The position numbers and the translations under genes are program-made. Below, in pieces: positions 1 to 7,381 of a stretch of 14,998 bases of DNA; within the stretch, counting starts at the first letter, position 1, and every line of letters starts with the position of its first letter. Location: positions 1 through 14,998 of the forward strand of contig CAKKSJ010000469.1 in NCBI GenBank assembly GCA_919902965.1. The letters are read 5' to 3'. This DNA comes from Burkholderiales bacterium. GTDB lineage: Bacteria; Pseudomonadota; Gammaproteobacteria; Burkholderiales; SG8-39. The notes beneath the pieces are model-generated. The model was not told the DNA's origin. It saw only the letters and a list, made by a program, of their open reading frames with translations, and searched no databases.

Positions 1-51
1 GCTTCGCGGCGCAGCGCGCAAGTCCTCTGGTGGCATGCGACATAAGCCGGC

Positions 52-75
52 ATGGCGCCCCCGGCGCGCATTTTT
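52..75 (+). terminator. possible rho-independent terminator reading rightwards
   Basis: An 8-bp hairpin (ATG-GCGCC pairing with GGCGC-G-CAT, one bulged G, CCC loop) at 52-71 is followed directly by a run of T on the plus strand (71-75). On the minus strand no T run follows, so it would stop a rightward gene lying left of the window, just before the 3' end of cydB. It would therefore separate two converging transcripts. The stem is short, and the upstream gene is outside the window. Confidence 0.35.
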
Positions 76-77
76 CG

Positions 78-1073
78 CTAGTCGTACAGCCCGGGCCGCG
101 CCTTGCCGCGGAACACGTAATAGGAAAACGCCGTGTAGGCGAAGATGAACGGCAGCACGATCAGCGCGCCGACGAGCACCACTTTCAGCGAGGAGGGGTG
201 CGCCGCGGCGTCCCAGAACGTCAGCCGGTCCATTACCACGTAAGGAAACAGGCTGTATGCGAGGCCGATAAAGGCGAGCACGAAAATTGCCACCGCACCG
301 GCAAAAGGCGCGCCCTGCGCCGCACCCGCCGCGCCGCGCGACAGGCGCCCGGTCGAACGCCATACCCAGATCCAGGCGAGGAGCGTCACCAGCGGCAGCA
401 GCATCAGTCCCAGCGTCTTCGGAAAATCGAACCATTTGAGCTGCACCGTATCGCTCACCAGCGGCGTGGCCAGGCTCACCGCGGTGACGCCCAGCGCCAC
501 CCACAGCAGACCCCAGCGCGCCCAGGCGAGCGCCTTCCTTTGCAGCGTGCCCTCGGTCTTGTAGATCAGCCAGGTCGCGCCGAGGAGCACGTAGCCGCCG
601 CACAGTCCGGCGCCCACCACCACGGCGAACAGCAGATAGCCGAAGCCGGATTCGAAGCCGGTGATGTAGCGCCCGAGCATCAGGCCTTGCGAGAACGAAG
701 CCAGAAACGAACCGAGGTAGAACAGCCAGTTCCACAGTTCGCGGTGCCAGCCCTCCGCCTTGACGCGAAATTCGAATGCCACGCCGCGCAGCATCAGTCC
801 GATCAGCATCGCCGCCACCGGCAGGTAGAGTGCGCCCAGCACTACGCCATGTGCCACCGGGAACGCCACCAGCAGGATGCCCACCCCGAGTACCAGCCAG
901 GTTTCGTTCGCGTCCCAGAACGGCCCGATCGAGGACACCATCAGATCCTGTTCTTGCGGCTCGGCGGCGGGCATGAGCATGCCCACGCCGAGGTCGTAGC
1001 CGTCGAGCACGACATAGGCGAGCACGGCCACACCCATCAGCGCGGCAAAAATCAGCGGCAGGTCGAGGCTCAT
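78..1073 (-). CDS. cydB: cytochrome bd-type quinol oxidase subunit II
   Basis: Subunit II of the cytochrome bd terminal oxidase, an inner-membrane protein that pairs with CydA in the quinol-oxidising, oxygen-reducing complex. The 331-residue product is hydrophobic throughout. It carries the family signatures LDGYDLGVG (23-31), GPFWDANETWLV (50-61) and an RGVAFEFR segment near residue 100. The FWDANETWLV form is closer to the cyanide-insensitive (CioB) branch than to E. coli CydB. The frame stays open upstream to 1385, but that part is antiparallel to none of the family sequence and lies inside cydA; the ATG at 1073 is preceded by GGTGAGGAC and gives the normal N-terminus. Its ATG overlaps the cydA stop (ATGA, 1070-1073), so the two are translationally coupled. 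No CydX-like small protein is recognisable in the 77 bases that follow before the window ends. Confidence 0.96.
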   Translation of the reverse strand: MSLDLPLIFAALMGVAVLAYVVLDGYDLGVGMLMPAAEPQEQDLMVSSIGPFWDANETWLVLGVGILLVAFPVAHGVVLGALYLPVAAMLIGLMLRGVAFEFRVKAEGWHRELWNWLFYLGSFLASFSQGLMLGRYITGFESGFGYLLFAVVVGAGLCGGYVLLGATWLIYKTEGTLQRKALAWARWGLLWVALGVTAVSLATPLVSDTVQLKWFDFPKTLGLMLLPLVTLLAWIWVWRSTGRLSRGAAGAAQGAPFAGAVAIFVLAFIGLAYSLFPYVVMDRLTFWDAAAHPSSLKVVLVGALIVLPFIFAYTAFSYYVFRGKARPGLYD

Positions 1074-2416
1074 GTCCTCACCGCCTTCACTGTTTGTGCT
1101 CCCTTTCCTGCAAGGTGGGTAATCACCACCATATAAGCCCCGAGCATGAGCGCGTAGACCAGCACGTAGCCGGTGAGGCTCGCGCCCAGCTGCGCTTCGG
1201 GGATGCGGCCCACTGCCTGCGCGGTCTTCAAAATTCCGGTGACCAGCCAGGGCTGGCGTCCGACCTCGGTGACGATCCAGCCGGCGAGCGTTGCCAGCCA
1301 GCCGGAAAAAGTGCAGGCGGCGAAGGTCCACAGCAGCCATCGCGGCGGCGCGCGGTCCTTGCGCAGGAGCCAGGCGCCGGTCCACGCCAGCGCGAGCATG
1401 AGCACCCCCAGCGCCAGCATGATGCGAAACGCGAAGAACACGGGCGCTACCGGCGGCGCGAGCTGTTCCGCACCGGGCGTGTCGGGGGCGAACGCGTCTA
1501 TGCCCTTCACCTCGCCGTTCAGGTCGTGCGTGAGTATCAGGCTCGCGACTTTCGGTATTTCAATGGCGAAATCGTTGCGCCGTTTTTCCTCGTTGGGGAT
1601 GGCGAACAGCACCAGCGGCGCGCCGCGTTCGGTGTTCCACAAGGCCTCCATCGCGGCAATTTTCGCCGGCTGATGTTCGAGCGTGTTCAGCCCGTGCAGG
1701 TCGCCCGCGAAGATCTGTAGCGGTGCGATCACCGCAGCGACCACGACGCTGGTGCGCAGCGTGCGCAGCGCCGAGGCGTCCGCGCTCGCGCGCAGCAGGC
1801 GCCAGGCCGACAGGCCCGCCACCACGAAGGCGGCGGTGAGCCCGGATGCGAGCAGCATGTGCGTCATGCGGTAGGGGAAGGAGGGATTGAAAATCACCTG
1901 CATCCAGTCGCCCGCGATCAGCGCGCCGCCGTCCATCACCTGCCCGGCAGGCGTGTGCATCCACGAAATGAGCGCGAGTATCCAGAACGCCGAGAACAGG
2001 GTGCCGACCGCCACCAGCAGCGTCGCGCCGATGTGCACCCAGGCGGGCACGCGGTTCATGCCGAACAGCATCACGCCGAGAAACGTGGCCTCGAGGAAGA
2101 ACGCGGTCAGCACCTCGAACGCGAGCAGCGGTCCGGCGATATTGCCGACGTGGTTCATGAAACCGGGCCAGTTGGTGCCGAACTGGAAGGACATGGTGAT
2201 ACCCGAGACCACGCCCATTGCGAAGCTGAGCGCAAATATCTTTACCCACAGCTTGTAGGTCGCGAGCCAGGCTGGGTCGCCGGTCTTCGCGTAGCGGATG
2301 CGGAAGTACACCAGGAACCAGGCCAGCGCGATGGTGAGGCTGGGAAAGAGGATGTGAAAGCCGATGTTCAAGCCGAATTGCGCGCGGGCGAGCAGCAGGA
2401 GGTCGGGGTTGTCCAT
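1070..2416 (-). CDS. cydA: cytochrome bd-type quinol oxidase subunit I, short Q-loop
   Basis: Subunit I binds the three haems and the quinol of cytochrome bd oxidase in the inner membrane. The 448-residue sequence keeps the family's functional residues: His21 in GFHILFPSL, Glu101 and Glu109 (FFLEATFLG), His186 and Met333 (the usual haem b558 ligands), Lys252 and Glu257 in the QPAK...E quinol segment, and GRQPW at 386-390. The stretch between the QPAK region and Met333 is much shorter than in E. coli CydA (522 residues), so this is the short-Q-loop type that includes the cyanide-insensitive oxidases. Cyanide insensitivity itself cannot be read from sequence. The ATG at 2416 fits the family N-terminus, although the bases before it (TTCTCCCGATAG) are a poor ribosome-binding site. 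It is the first gene of a cydAB operon with a 4-base overlap to cydB. Confidence 0.97.
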   Translation of the reverse strand: MDNPDLLLLARAQFGLNIGFHILFPSLTIALAWFLVYFRIRYAKTGDPAWLATYKLWVKIFALSFAMGVVSGITMSFQFGTNWPGFMNHVGNIAGPLLAFEVLTAFFLEATFLGVMLFGMNRVPAWVHIGATLLVAVGTLFSAFWILALISWMHTPAGQVMDGGALIAGDWMQVIFNPSFPYRMTHMLLASGLTAAFVVAGLSAWRLLRASADASALRTLRTSVVVAAVIAPLQIFAGDLHGLNTLEHQPAKIAAMEALWNTERGAPLVLFAIPNEEKRRNDFAIEIPKVASLILTHDLNGEVKGIDAFAPDTPGAEQLAPPVAPVFFAFRIMLALGVLMLALAWTGAWLLRKDRAPPRWLLWTFAACTFSGWLATLAGWIVTEVGRQPWLVTGILKTAQAVGRIPEAQLGASLTGYVLVYALMLGAYMVVITHLAGKGAQTVKAVRT

Positions 2417-2447
2417 CTATCGGGAGAATTTGCGTGGGAAAAGGATC

Positions 2448-2490
2448 AACATAAGGCAATACGCCTCGCCTGTATGTGACAACGGTCACG
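2448..2490 (-). promoter_or_regulatory. CRP-like operator and possible class II promoter of cydAB
   Basis: The site TGTGA-N6-TCACG (2475-2490) matches the CRP/Vfr-type consensus TGTGA-N6-TCACA at nine of ten defined bases; it lies about 60-74 bases upstream of the cydA ATG. On the minus strand a TATGTT hexamer sits at 2453-2448. If that is the -10 element, transcription would start near 2441 and the operator would be centred near -41.5, the class II activator position, leaving a leader of about 24 bases. There is no FNR-type TTGAT-N4-ATCAA site. The match is visible; that a CRP-family protein binds it is inference. The remaining bases up to 2710 show no gene, repeat or terminator that I can support. 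Confidence 0.45.
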
Positions 2491-2710
2491 ATCGAATGGT
2501 TCAGCTTGGTCGTCAGGATACGCCGATCGACTCGCGCGCATGGCCGGAACCGCCCCCGCCCGACGAACGCTCATGCAACCGCGACCAGAGCCCCCACGCG
2601 CCGCACAATGTCCCCGCGACCGTCGCGCGCGTGCTGCCGCGCAGCGAACGCTTCGAAATCATTTTTCCGCTCGCTTCACGCATTGCTTTCCGAATCGGCG
2701 ATCAGAGGCA

Positions 2711-3280
2711 CTAAGCCCACGGCGGCGGCAATCCGCGCTCGCGCGCCCGGTGAAACGGGAAGAACACCTCCCCGATCAGCCACTTTCGAAACCGCCGCGA
2801 ATGGTCGTCCGTTCTCCCGGCAAACAGCTTTTCTACGCCCTTCTCGGAAAAGCCCTTCAGCTCCGGCCCTGAAATCTCGCCGTATTCGTCGGCGGGCATT
2901 TTTTGCCAGTGCAGATGGTGCAGCGTTTTCGGGTCCAATACCTTGAACACATCCGCTTCGGCCACCCACGGCTCGCCGTCGACGACGACGACCCTGATCT
3001 TCTGCCCGTCGAAGCTGAAATAGCGCCCGTTCTCCTCGCGCCAGGCTAGCGTATGAACCGCGTCGGCCAGCACTCCCACCAGCTCTAAGGCCGGGCGCAC
3101 GAAGGCAAATGCCCACACCACGCCGCTGGCGACGATGGTCATGGCCCAGATTATTCTGGTTTGGGATGCCTGGCCGGTTGCGCCGAGCGCGGCGGTGAAC
3201 AGGAAATAGCAGGCGGCGGAAACCAGCAGGCAAAGCACGGCCCGAACAAGGACGCGAAACATCAGCTTGGTGGGGGACAT
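2711..3280 (-). CDS. two-helix membrane protein with Bro-N-like C-terminal domain
   Basis: No characterised gene is recognised. The 189-residue product begins with two probable transmembrane segments (about 8-32 and 42-70). A soluble part follows (about 80-180) whose pattern resembles the Bro-N domain of phage antirepressors: the strand IRVVVVDGEPWVAEADV (95-111), then FSEKGVEKL (144-152), then RRFRKWLIGEVFFP (162-175), as in the Bro-N layout of beta strand with DGEPW, 'SE.G...L' and 'F..W....V.P'. Bro-N domains are usually soluble DNA-binding modules at the N-terminus, so C-terminal placement behind a membrane anchor is odd. The ATG at 3280 has no clear ribosome-binding site; the ATG at 3262 (residue 7) is an alternative. 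It stands alone between cydA and a dispersed repeat. Coding status is fairly safe because of the conserved-looking domain; function is unknown. Confidence 0.68.
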   Translation of the reverse strand: MSPTKLMFRVLVRAVLCLLVSAACYFLFTAALGATGQASQTRIIWAMTIVASGVVWAFAFVRPALELVGVLADAVHTLAWREENGRYFSFDGQKIRVVVVDGEPWVAEADVFKVLDPKTLHHLHWQKMPADEYGEISGPELKGFSEKGVEKLFAGRTDDHSRRFRKWLIGEVFFPFHRARERGLPPPWA

Positions 3281-3306
3281 TGCGGGATGCTATTTGAAAG
3301 GCGATG

Positions 3307-3433
3307 GGAAATTCAATCCTGCGATTTTCTCGGCCCCGGCCGATGGCGATGCTGTGGTGCAATTGCCGAGCTGTCGCGCATTGCGCCGGGCACCATAGTG
3401 CGCGATCGTCCGGCCGATTGCAATGCCGGTCGG
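3307..3433 (+). repeat. dispersed repeat, copy A (about 127 bp)
   Basis: This copy shares its two ends and spacing with copy B at 8023-8147. Both begin GGAAATTCAATCCTGC, continue with a T-rich stretch, then GGCCGATGGCGA, and close with CGGCCGATTGCAATGCCGGT. The middle differs, but each copy can form local hairpins: here CGGCC-CC-GGCCG near 3331 and GGCCGA...TCGGCC at 3412-3435. The two ends are imperfect inverted repeats of each other (ATTCAATCC against ATTGCAATCGG). Such a short non-coding element with conserved ends looks like a miniature element or an intergenic palindromic repeat. It lies between the Bro-N-like gene and the dikinase operon, just upstream of the latter's leader. Confidence 0.6.
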
Positions 3434-3523
3434 CCATGGCTTTTCGCCGGCATTTGTCCTAGACTGAGTTCGGTTGCTCGAATAACAAGCTGAAACGCAA
3501 GCGCACGCAGGAGCGGGGACACG

Positions 3524-3559
3524 ATGAACGAAAGCGCATCGGCCGGGGAAAACCCGTGA
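3524..3559 (+). CDS. possible 11-residue leader peptide of the dikinase operon
   Basis: The ATG at 3524 has the better ribosome-binding site of the two starts here (AGGAG at 3509-3513). It opens an 11-codon frame, MNESASAGENP, whose TGA stop (3557-3559) overlaps the GTG start of the dikinase as GTGA. The overlap suggests translational coupling by a leader. Upstream, TTGTCC (3454-3459) with a TCGAAT about 18 bases later could be a weak promoter. An alternative is that a one-base change separated the original ATG from the dikinase frame. Nothing in the peptide suggests attenuation (no run of one regulatory amino acid). Confidence 0.3.
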   Translation: MNESASAGENP

Positions 3560-6174
3560 CCTCGCTCGTCCTTTCGCTGGACGAAGTAGGCGCCGGCGAC
3601 GCGGGCCGGGTCGGAGGCAATGGCGCCAACCTAGGTGAGCTGCTGCGCAACGGCTTTCCGGTTCCGTCCGGATTCGTCGTCTGCGCCGGCGCCTACGCCC
3701 GCTTCCTGGAGACCCTCGATCTGGGCGCTGCACTGCGCGAACTCATTTCCGCGCCGCCGGACGAAATCGTGCAGCGCTGCATCCTCATACGCGAGCGTCT
3801 CGAAAACGAGGAATTGCCAAGGGGACTGTCGGATCTCACCCTCGCAGCCCATGGCAGATTGATCGAGAACCGCGGGCGGCCTATCGTCTGTGCGGTGAGA
3901 AGTTCCGCCACTGCGGAAGATCTGGGCGCGGCGAGCTTCGCCGGTCAGCACGGCACCTATTACTACGTCGACAAGGCGCAATTGCTGAAAAAAGTGAGGC
4001 AGTGCTGGGGCTCGTTGTGGAGCCCGGAAGCGGTGTCTTATCGCGCCACGCACGGCATCGATCACGCGTCGGTGTCGATGGCGGTGGTGGTGCAGGAAAT
4101 GATCGCCTCCGAAGTGTCCGGCGTGAGCTTCACCGCGAATCCGGTCAGTGGCTCGCGCGATGAAGTGATCATCGAGTCCAGCTGGGGCATGGGCGCGGCC
4201 ATCGTGGACGGTCGCGTCACGCCGGACAACTACGTGCTGGAGCGCGCCGACCTGCGGGTTCGATCGCAGCGCGTGGCCGACAAGCGGCTGATGGTCGCGG
4301 CGCACCTCGAAGCGGGGCAGAAGGCGCGGCTCGACGAAGTCCCCAACGCAATGCGCCGGCGCGAATCGCTCACGCCCGAACTTCTGCGCACCGTCGCCGA
4401 GTGGTCGCTCAAATGCGAGTCGCATTTTGGCAAGCCGCAGGACGTGGAGTGGGCGATCTGCGACGGCAGCTTCTATCTGCTGCAGTCGCGCCCGATCACG
4501 GTCATGGGGCGCGAGGACATCGGCCGCGATGTCGAGGGCAAATACGTGCTGTTCAAGCCGCTGGTGGAGAATTTCACCGATCCGTTTACGCCGCTGTCCG
4601 AAAATCTGATGATATGGCCGCCCGGAATCCGCTCCATCCACGGCTGGGTCTATGTCGACGTCGAAGCGCTGCAGCGCCTGCTGCCGTTCAAAGTTTCGGC
4701 CGAAGCGCTGGCCGAGCATGTCTACTCGATCGAAACGGATGCGCCTGCGTGGAAGCTCTCCATCGCCAAACTGCCCGCCTTGCTGGTCAAGGGCTTGCTG
4801 TTCCTACTGGCGAACGCGGTCCTGTTCTTGCGCACGCGAGCTCTCCCCGACGGCGCCCTGGACAGCTATCGGGCGCTTTGCGCCAAGGTCGATGCCGACG
4901 CTTCCATGAGTCCTGCTGATGCCATGATCAGGCTGTTGCTGTTGCCGCAGCTGGGCGATGCGGTCGGACATATGCCCTTAATTGTCAATCTCTCGGCCGT
5001 GAGATTCATGTCGCGGATGCGCTTGCTGCGCGGGCTGGTGCGGCGCTGGGCCCCCGATGTGCGCGCCGATGCCGAGACCCTGCTCGGCTCAGGCTCCGAA
5101 GGCGTGCTGTCGGCGGAAATGGGCCGCGGCATCTGGGCGCTTGCGCTCGAGGCGAATCGCAATGCCCGCGTACGCGCCATACTCCTCGCGCAGGTGCCGG
5201 AGCGGGCGCTCGCCGAGCTCAGGCAGGCAAGCGAGGCGCGGGAGTTCTTGCGCGATCTTGACGCTTTCCTAGCCACGAACGGCCACCGCGCCATCAAGGA
5301 GTTCGAAATGCGCTCCCCGCGCTGGGACGAGAACCCTGCGGTGGTGCTGGGAATGGTGCGCAACTACCTGCTGATCGAGTCCGGGCCTTCAATGCACGAA
5401 AAGAAGGCCGCCGAGGCGCGCGCAGCCTTGATCGATGAGCTGCGCACCAGGCTGCAAACGCTGCCGCTCGAGCCTGCCTTCGGGTTGCGCTTGCGGTTCA
5501 TCCTGTTTGCCGCGGAACAGGTGCGCTACTTTCTGAAGCTGCGCGAGAACTCGCGCTTCTATTACATCATGGGCTTCGGCGTGGTGCGCAAGAAGGTGCT
5601 GCGCATCGAAAGCGAACTCCTGCGCCAGGGCAAGCTCAAATGCAAGGACGACATTTTCTTCCTGCGGACGAAGGAGCTCACCGGCTTGCAGGCCGGCCGC
5701 CTGCAATGGCTGGACGTGGAGGACCGGATACGCGAACGGCGCATCGAGCATATCCGTTTGTGCAAGATGGGTCCGCCCAAGGCCATAGGCATCGAGATGG
5801 CGGAGAAATATGCGCCGGCGACGCAGCATGAGGGCGCCATGCAGCTGCAGGGGCAGCCCGCTTCGCCGGGCGCCTATGAAGGCATTGCGCGCGTGATCCT
5901 CGATCCGTCCATAGACGTGGAACTGACGCCGGGCGAGGTGCTGGTCGCGCCCTACACCGACCCCGCGTGGACGCCGCTGTTCCTGACCGCGGGTGCGGCC
6001 GTGGTCGAGGTCGGGAGCTATCTCTCGCACGCCGGAACGGTGGCGCGAGAATTCGGCATGCCCTGCGTGGTGGACGTCGCGGAAGCGACGCAAAAAATAC
6101 GCAGCGGCGATCGCATTGCCGTCGACGGCAACCTGGGCAGCGTGCGCATACTTGCGCAACAGGCGGGCGCATGA
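3556..6174 (+). CDS. three-domain ATP/His dikinase, rifampicin-phosphotransferase/PEP-synthase type
   Basis: The 872-residue protein has the layout ATP-grasp domain, variable middle, phosphohistidine swivel domain, with no C-terminal PEP/pyruvate barrel. Length and order match rifampicin phosphotransferases (about 870 residues). Visible signatures are VGGNGANLGEL (19-29), VRSSATAED (114-122), GVSFTANPVSG (189-199), QDVEWA (295-300) and LLQSRPI (308-314). In the swivel domain the catalytic histidine is His825 in SHAGTVAREFG, followed by VDG near the end. The family would transfer phosphate from ATP through the histidine to an acceptor; the acceptor here is unknown because the middle region (about 320-760), with a hydrophobic stretch near 408-428, sets specificity. 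The glycine loop normally carries Lys at position 22; here it is Asn. The GTG start overlaps a leader stop, and the gene overlaps the next by 4 bases (ATGA). PEP synthase proper is excluded by the missing barrel; rifampicin resistance is possible but unproven. Confidence 0.85.
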   Translation: MTSLVLSLDEVGAGDAGRVGGNGANLGELLRNGFPVPSGFVVCAGAYARFLETLDLGAALRELISAPPDEIVQRCILIRERLENEELPRGLSDLTLAAHGRLIENRGRPIVCAVRSSATAEDLGAASFAGQHGTYYYVDKAQLLKKVRQCWGSLWSPEAVSYRATHGIDHASVSMAVVVQEMIASEVSGVSFTANPVSGSRDEVIIESSWGMGAAIVDGRVTPDNYVLERADLRVRSQRVADKRLMVAAHLEAGQKARLDEVPNAMRRRESLTPELLRTVAEWSLKCESHFGKPQDVEWAICDGSFYLLQSRPITVMGREDIGRDVEGKYVLFKPLVENFTDPFTPLSENLMIWPPGIRSIHGWVYVDVEALQRLLPFKVSAEALAEHVYSIETDAPAWKLSIAKLPALLVKGLLFLLANAVLFLRTRALPDGALDSYRALCAKVDADASMSPADAMIRLLLLPQLGDAVGHMPLIVNLSAVRFMSRMRLLRGLVRRWAPDVRADAETLLGSGSEGVLSAEMGRGIWALALEANRNARVRAILLAQVPERALAELRQASEAREFLRDLDAFLATNGHRAIKEFEMRSPRWDENPAVVLGMVRNYLLIESGPSMHEKKAAEARAALIDELRTRLQTLPLEPAFGLRLRFILFAAEQVRYFLKLRENSRFYYIMGFGVVRKKVLRIESELLRQGKLKCKDDIFFLRTKELTGLQAGRLQWLDVEDRIRERRIEHIRLCKMGPPKAIGIEMAEKYAPATQHEGAMQLQGQPASPGAYEGIARVILDPSIDVELTPGEVLVAPYTDPAWTPLFLTAGAAVVEVGSYLSHAGTVAREFGMPCVVDVAEATQKIRSGDRIAVDGNLGSVRILAQQAGA

Positions 6175-6470
6175 CTGCGCTGCTGCAGCTTGCCGCCTTT
6201 GCGCTCGGAGTCTATCTGGCGATCCGCATGATCGCGGCGCTTTACGGCGCCGTCGATGTCTGGCACATGATAGCGAAGGCCTGGCCGCGCGTCGTCGCCG
6301 ATGTCTTCGTCTGGGGCGTAACCACTGGCGTCATCGTCTGGCTGACGCACGGGCCCTATCGAAGCGCGCTGGTTTGGGGACTGTCGATCTACCTCGCTTT
6401 CTACCTCAGCATATGGCCGCTCGCGGGCCTGTACTTCGCCAGGCGGCGTACCGATCGGGATATCGATTGA
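6171..6470 (+). CDS. small membrane protein of the dikinase operon
   Basis: Not recognised. The 99-residue product has three probable transmembrane segments (about 4-26, 42-60 and 66-91), a Trp/His-containing loop VDVWHMIAKAWPR (28-40) and a basic-acidic tail ending RRRTDRDID. The ATG overlaps the stop of the dikinase gene (ATGA, 6171-6174), so the two are almost certainly co-translated. A weak GGCGGG precedes the start. The coupling suggests it works with the dikinase at the membrane, perhaps as an anchor or in handling a lipid-like substrate; this is inference from position only. Confidence 0.72.
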   Translation: MTALLQLAAFALGVYLAIRMIAALYGAVDVWHMIAKAWPRVVADVFVWGVTTGVIVWLTHGPYRSALVWGLSIYLAFYLSIWPLAGLYFARRRTDRDID

Positions 6471-6504
6471 GTGTTAGGCGCAAGCCAGCAAACGCAAAGC
6501 GATT

Positions 6505-7344
6505 GTGAAACCCAAATCCAAATTCGTCCTGATCACAGGCGCGTCCACAGGAATTGGCTATGGAACCGCGAAGGAACTGATCCGTAGAGGCTACACGGTC
6601 TTCGGCAGCGTGCGCAAAATGGAAGATGCGGACCGGGTGCAATCCGAACTGGGTGCCAATTTCCTGCCGCTGCGCTTCGATGTTACCGATGCTGCAGCTG
6701 TCGAGCGCGCGGTGGTTGAAGTCCAAGGCCGGTGCAACGGGCAGGGACTGGGCGGGCTCATCAACAATTCTGGCATCAATGTCGACGGACCGATCGAACT
6801 GCTCTCGATCGAGGAGATCGCCTACAATTTCGAGGTGAACCTGTTCGGCCTGCTGCGGGTGACCAAAGCCTTTCTGCCACTGCTGGGCGCGCAAAAAGAT
6901 CATCCGTCGTTGCCCGGAAGGATTTTGAACATGAGTTCGGCAGCCGGCAAGCTGGCAGGCCCTTATATGGGTCCCTATAGCGGTACCAAGCATGCGCTGG
7001 AAGGCATGTCGCATGCCATGCGCCTGGAATTCATACGCTATGGCATCGCGGTGATTATCATCGGGCCTGGCGCGATCCAGACGCCGATCTGGGACAAGGG
7101 CTCGCTGCAGCGCTTCGAAGGGACTTCGTATTACGCTTCGCTCGCCAGGTTCTATGGCAAAGCTCTAGCTGCAGGGAAAGGCGGTATGCCCCTGGAGGAG
7201 TGCTCGCGGCAGATCGGAGATATTTTTGAAACAGAGAAGCCAAAGATCCGCTATGCGATTGTTCAGAACAAATTCCTCAAATGGACATTGCCGATGCTCC
7301 TGCCTCAGGGCGCCCGGGATAGAGTTCTAGAGAAAATGATGTAA
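6505..7344 (+). CDS. short-chain dehydrogenase/reductase (classical SDR)
   Basis: A classical 279-residue NAD(P)-dependent oxidoreductase of the SDR family. It shows the cofactor-binding TGASTGIG (11-18), the Asp59 after the fourth strand, NNSG (87-90), the catalytic Ser144/145, and YSGTK with Tyr158 and Lys162, followed by PGAIQTPIW (188-196). The length and the post-PG segment resemble retinol or 17-beta-hydroxysteroid dehydrogenase-like SDRs, but the substrate cannot be named. The start is GTG at 6505; it is the only position that gives the normal N-terminus close to the first strand, though it has no good ribosome-binding site. It begins 34 bases after the small membrane gene on the same strand and is probably the last gene of the operon. 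It converges on the YqaA-type gene with a 37-base gap; a weak CCTGC...GCAGG inverted repeat lies there without a T run. Confidence 0.92.
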   Translation: MKPKSKFVLITGASTGIGYGTAKELIRRGYTVFGSVRKMEDADRVQSELGANFLPLRFDVTDAAAVERAVVEVQGRCNGQGLGGLINNSGINVDGPIELLSIEEIAYNFEVNLFGLLRVTKAFLPLLGAQKDHPSLPGRILNMSSAAGKLAGPYMGPYSGTKHALEGMSHAMRLEFIRYGIAVIIIGPGAIQTPIWDKGSLQRFEGTSYYASLARFYGKALAAGKGGMPLEECSRQIGDIFETEKPKIRYAIVQNKFLKWTLPMLLPQGARDRVLEKMM

Positions 7345-7381
7345 GTTTGGATGCCTGCGGCAAAAAATCGTGCAGGATGTC

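Noticed and set aside
1..67. A small minus-strand frame right after cydB as a CydX candidate
   Set aside because: The translation (MRAGGAMPAYVACHQ...) has no hydrophobic helix or the Trp-rich start of CydX, and no ribosome-binding site.
30..1136. A 368-codon plus-strand frame across cydB
   Set aside because: Antisense shadow of cydB; compositionally odd (His/Gln/Arg-rich) and without recognisable domains.
3631..4719. A 362-codon minus-strand frame opposite the dikinase
   Set aside because: Shadow of the dikinase gene; same His/Arg-rich signature as the other antisense frames.
3556..6174. Annotation of the dikinase as phosphoenolpyruvate synthase
   Set aside because: The PEP/pyruvate-binding barrel that follows the swivel domain in true PpsA is absent; the protein ends about 47 residues after the catalytic His.
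7345..7381. CCTGC...GCAGG inverted repeat between the SDR and YqaA-type genes as a terminator
   Set aside because: Only five base pairs with a 13-base loop and no T run on either strand.
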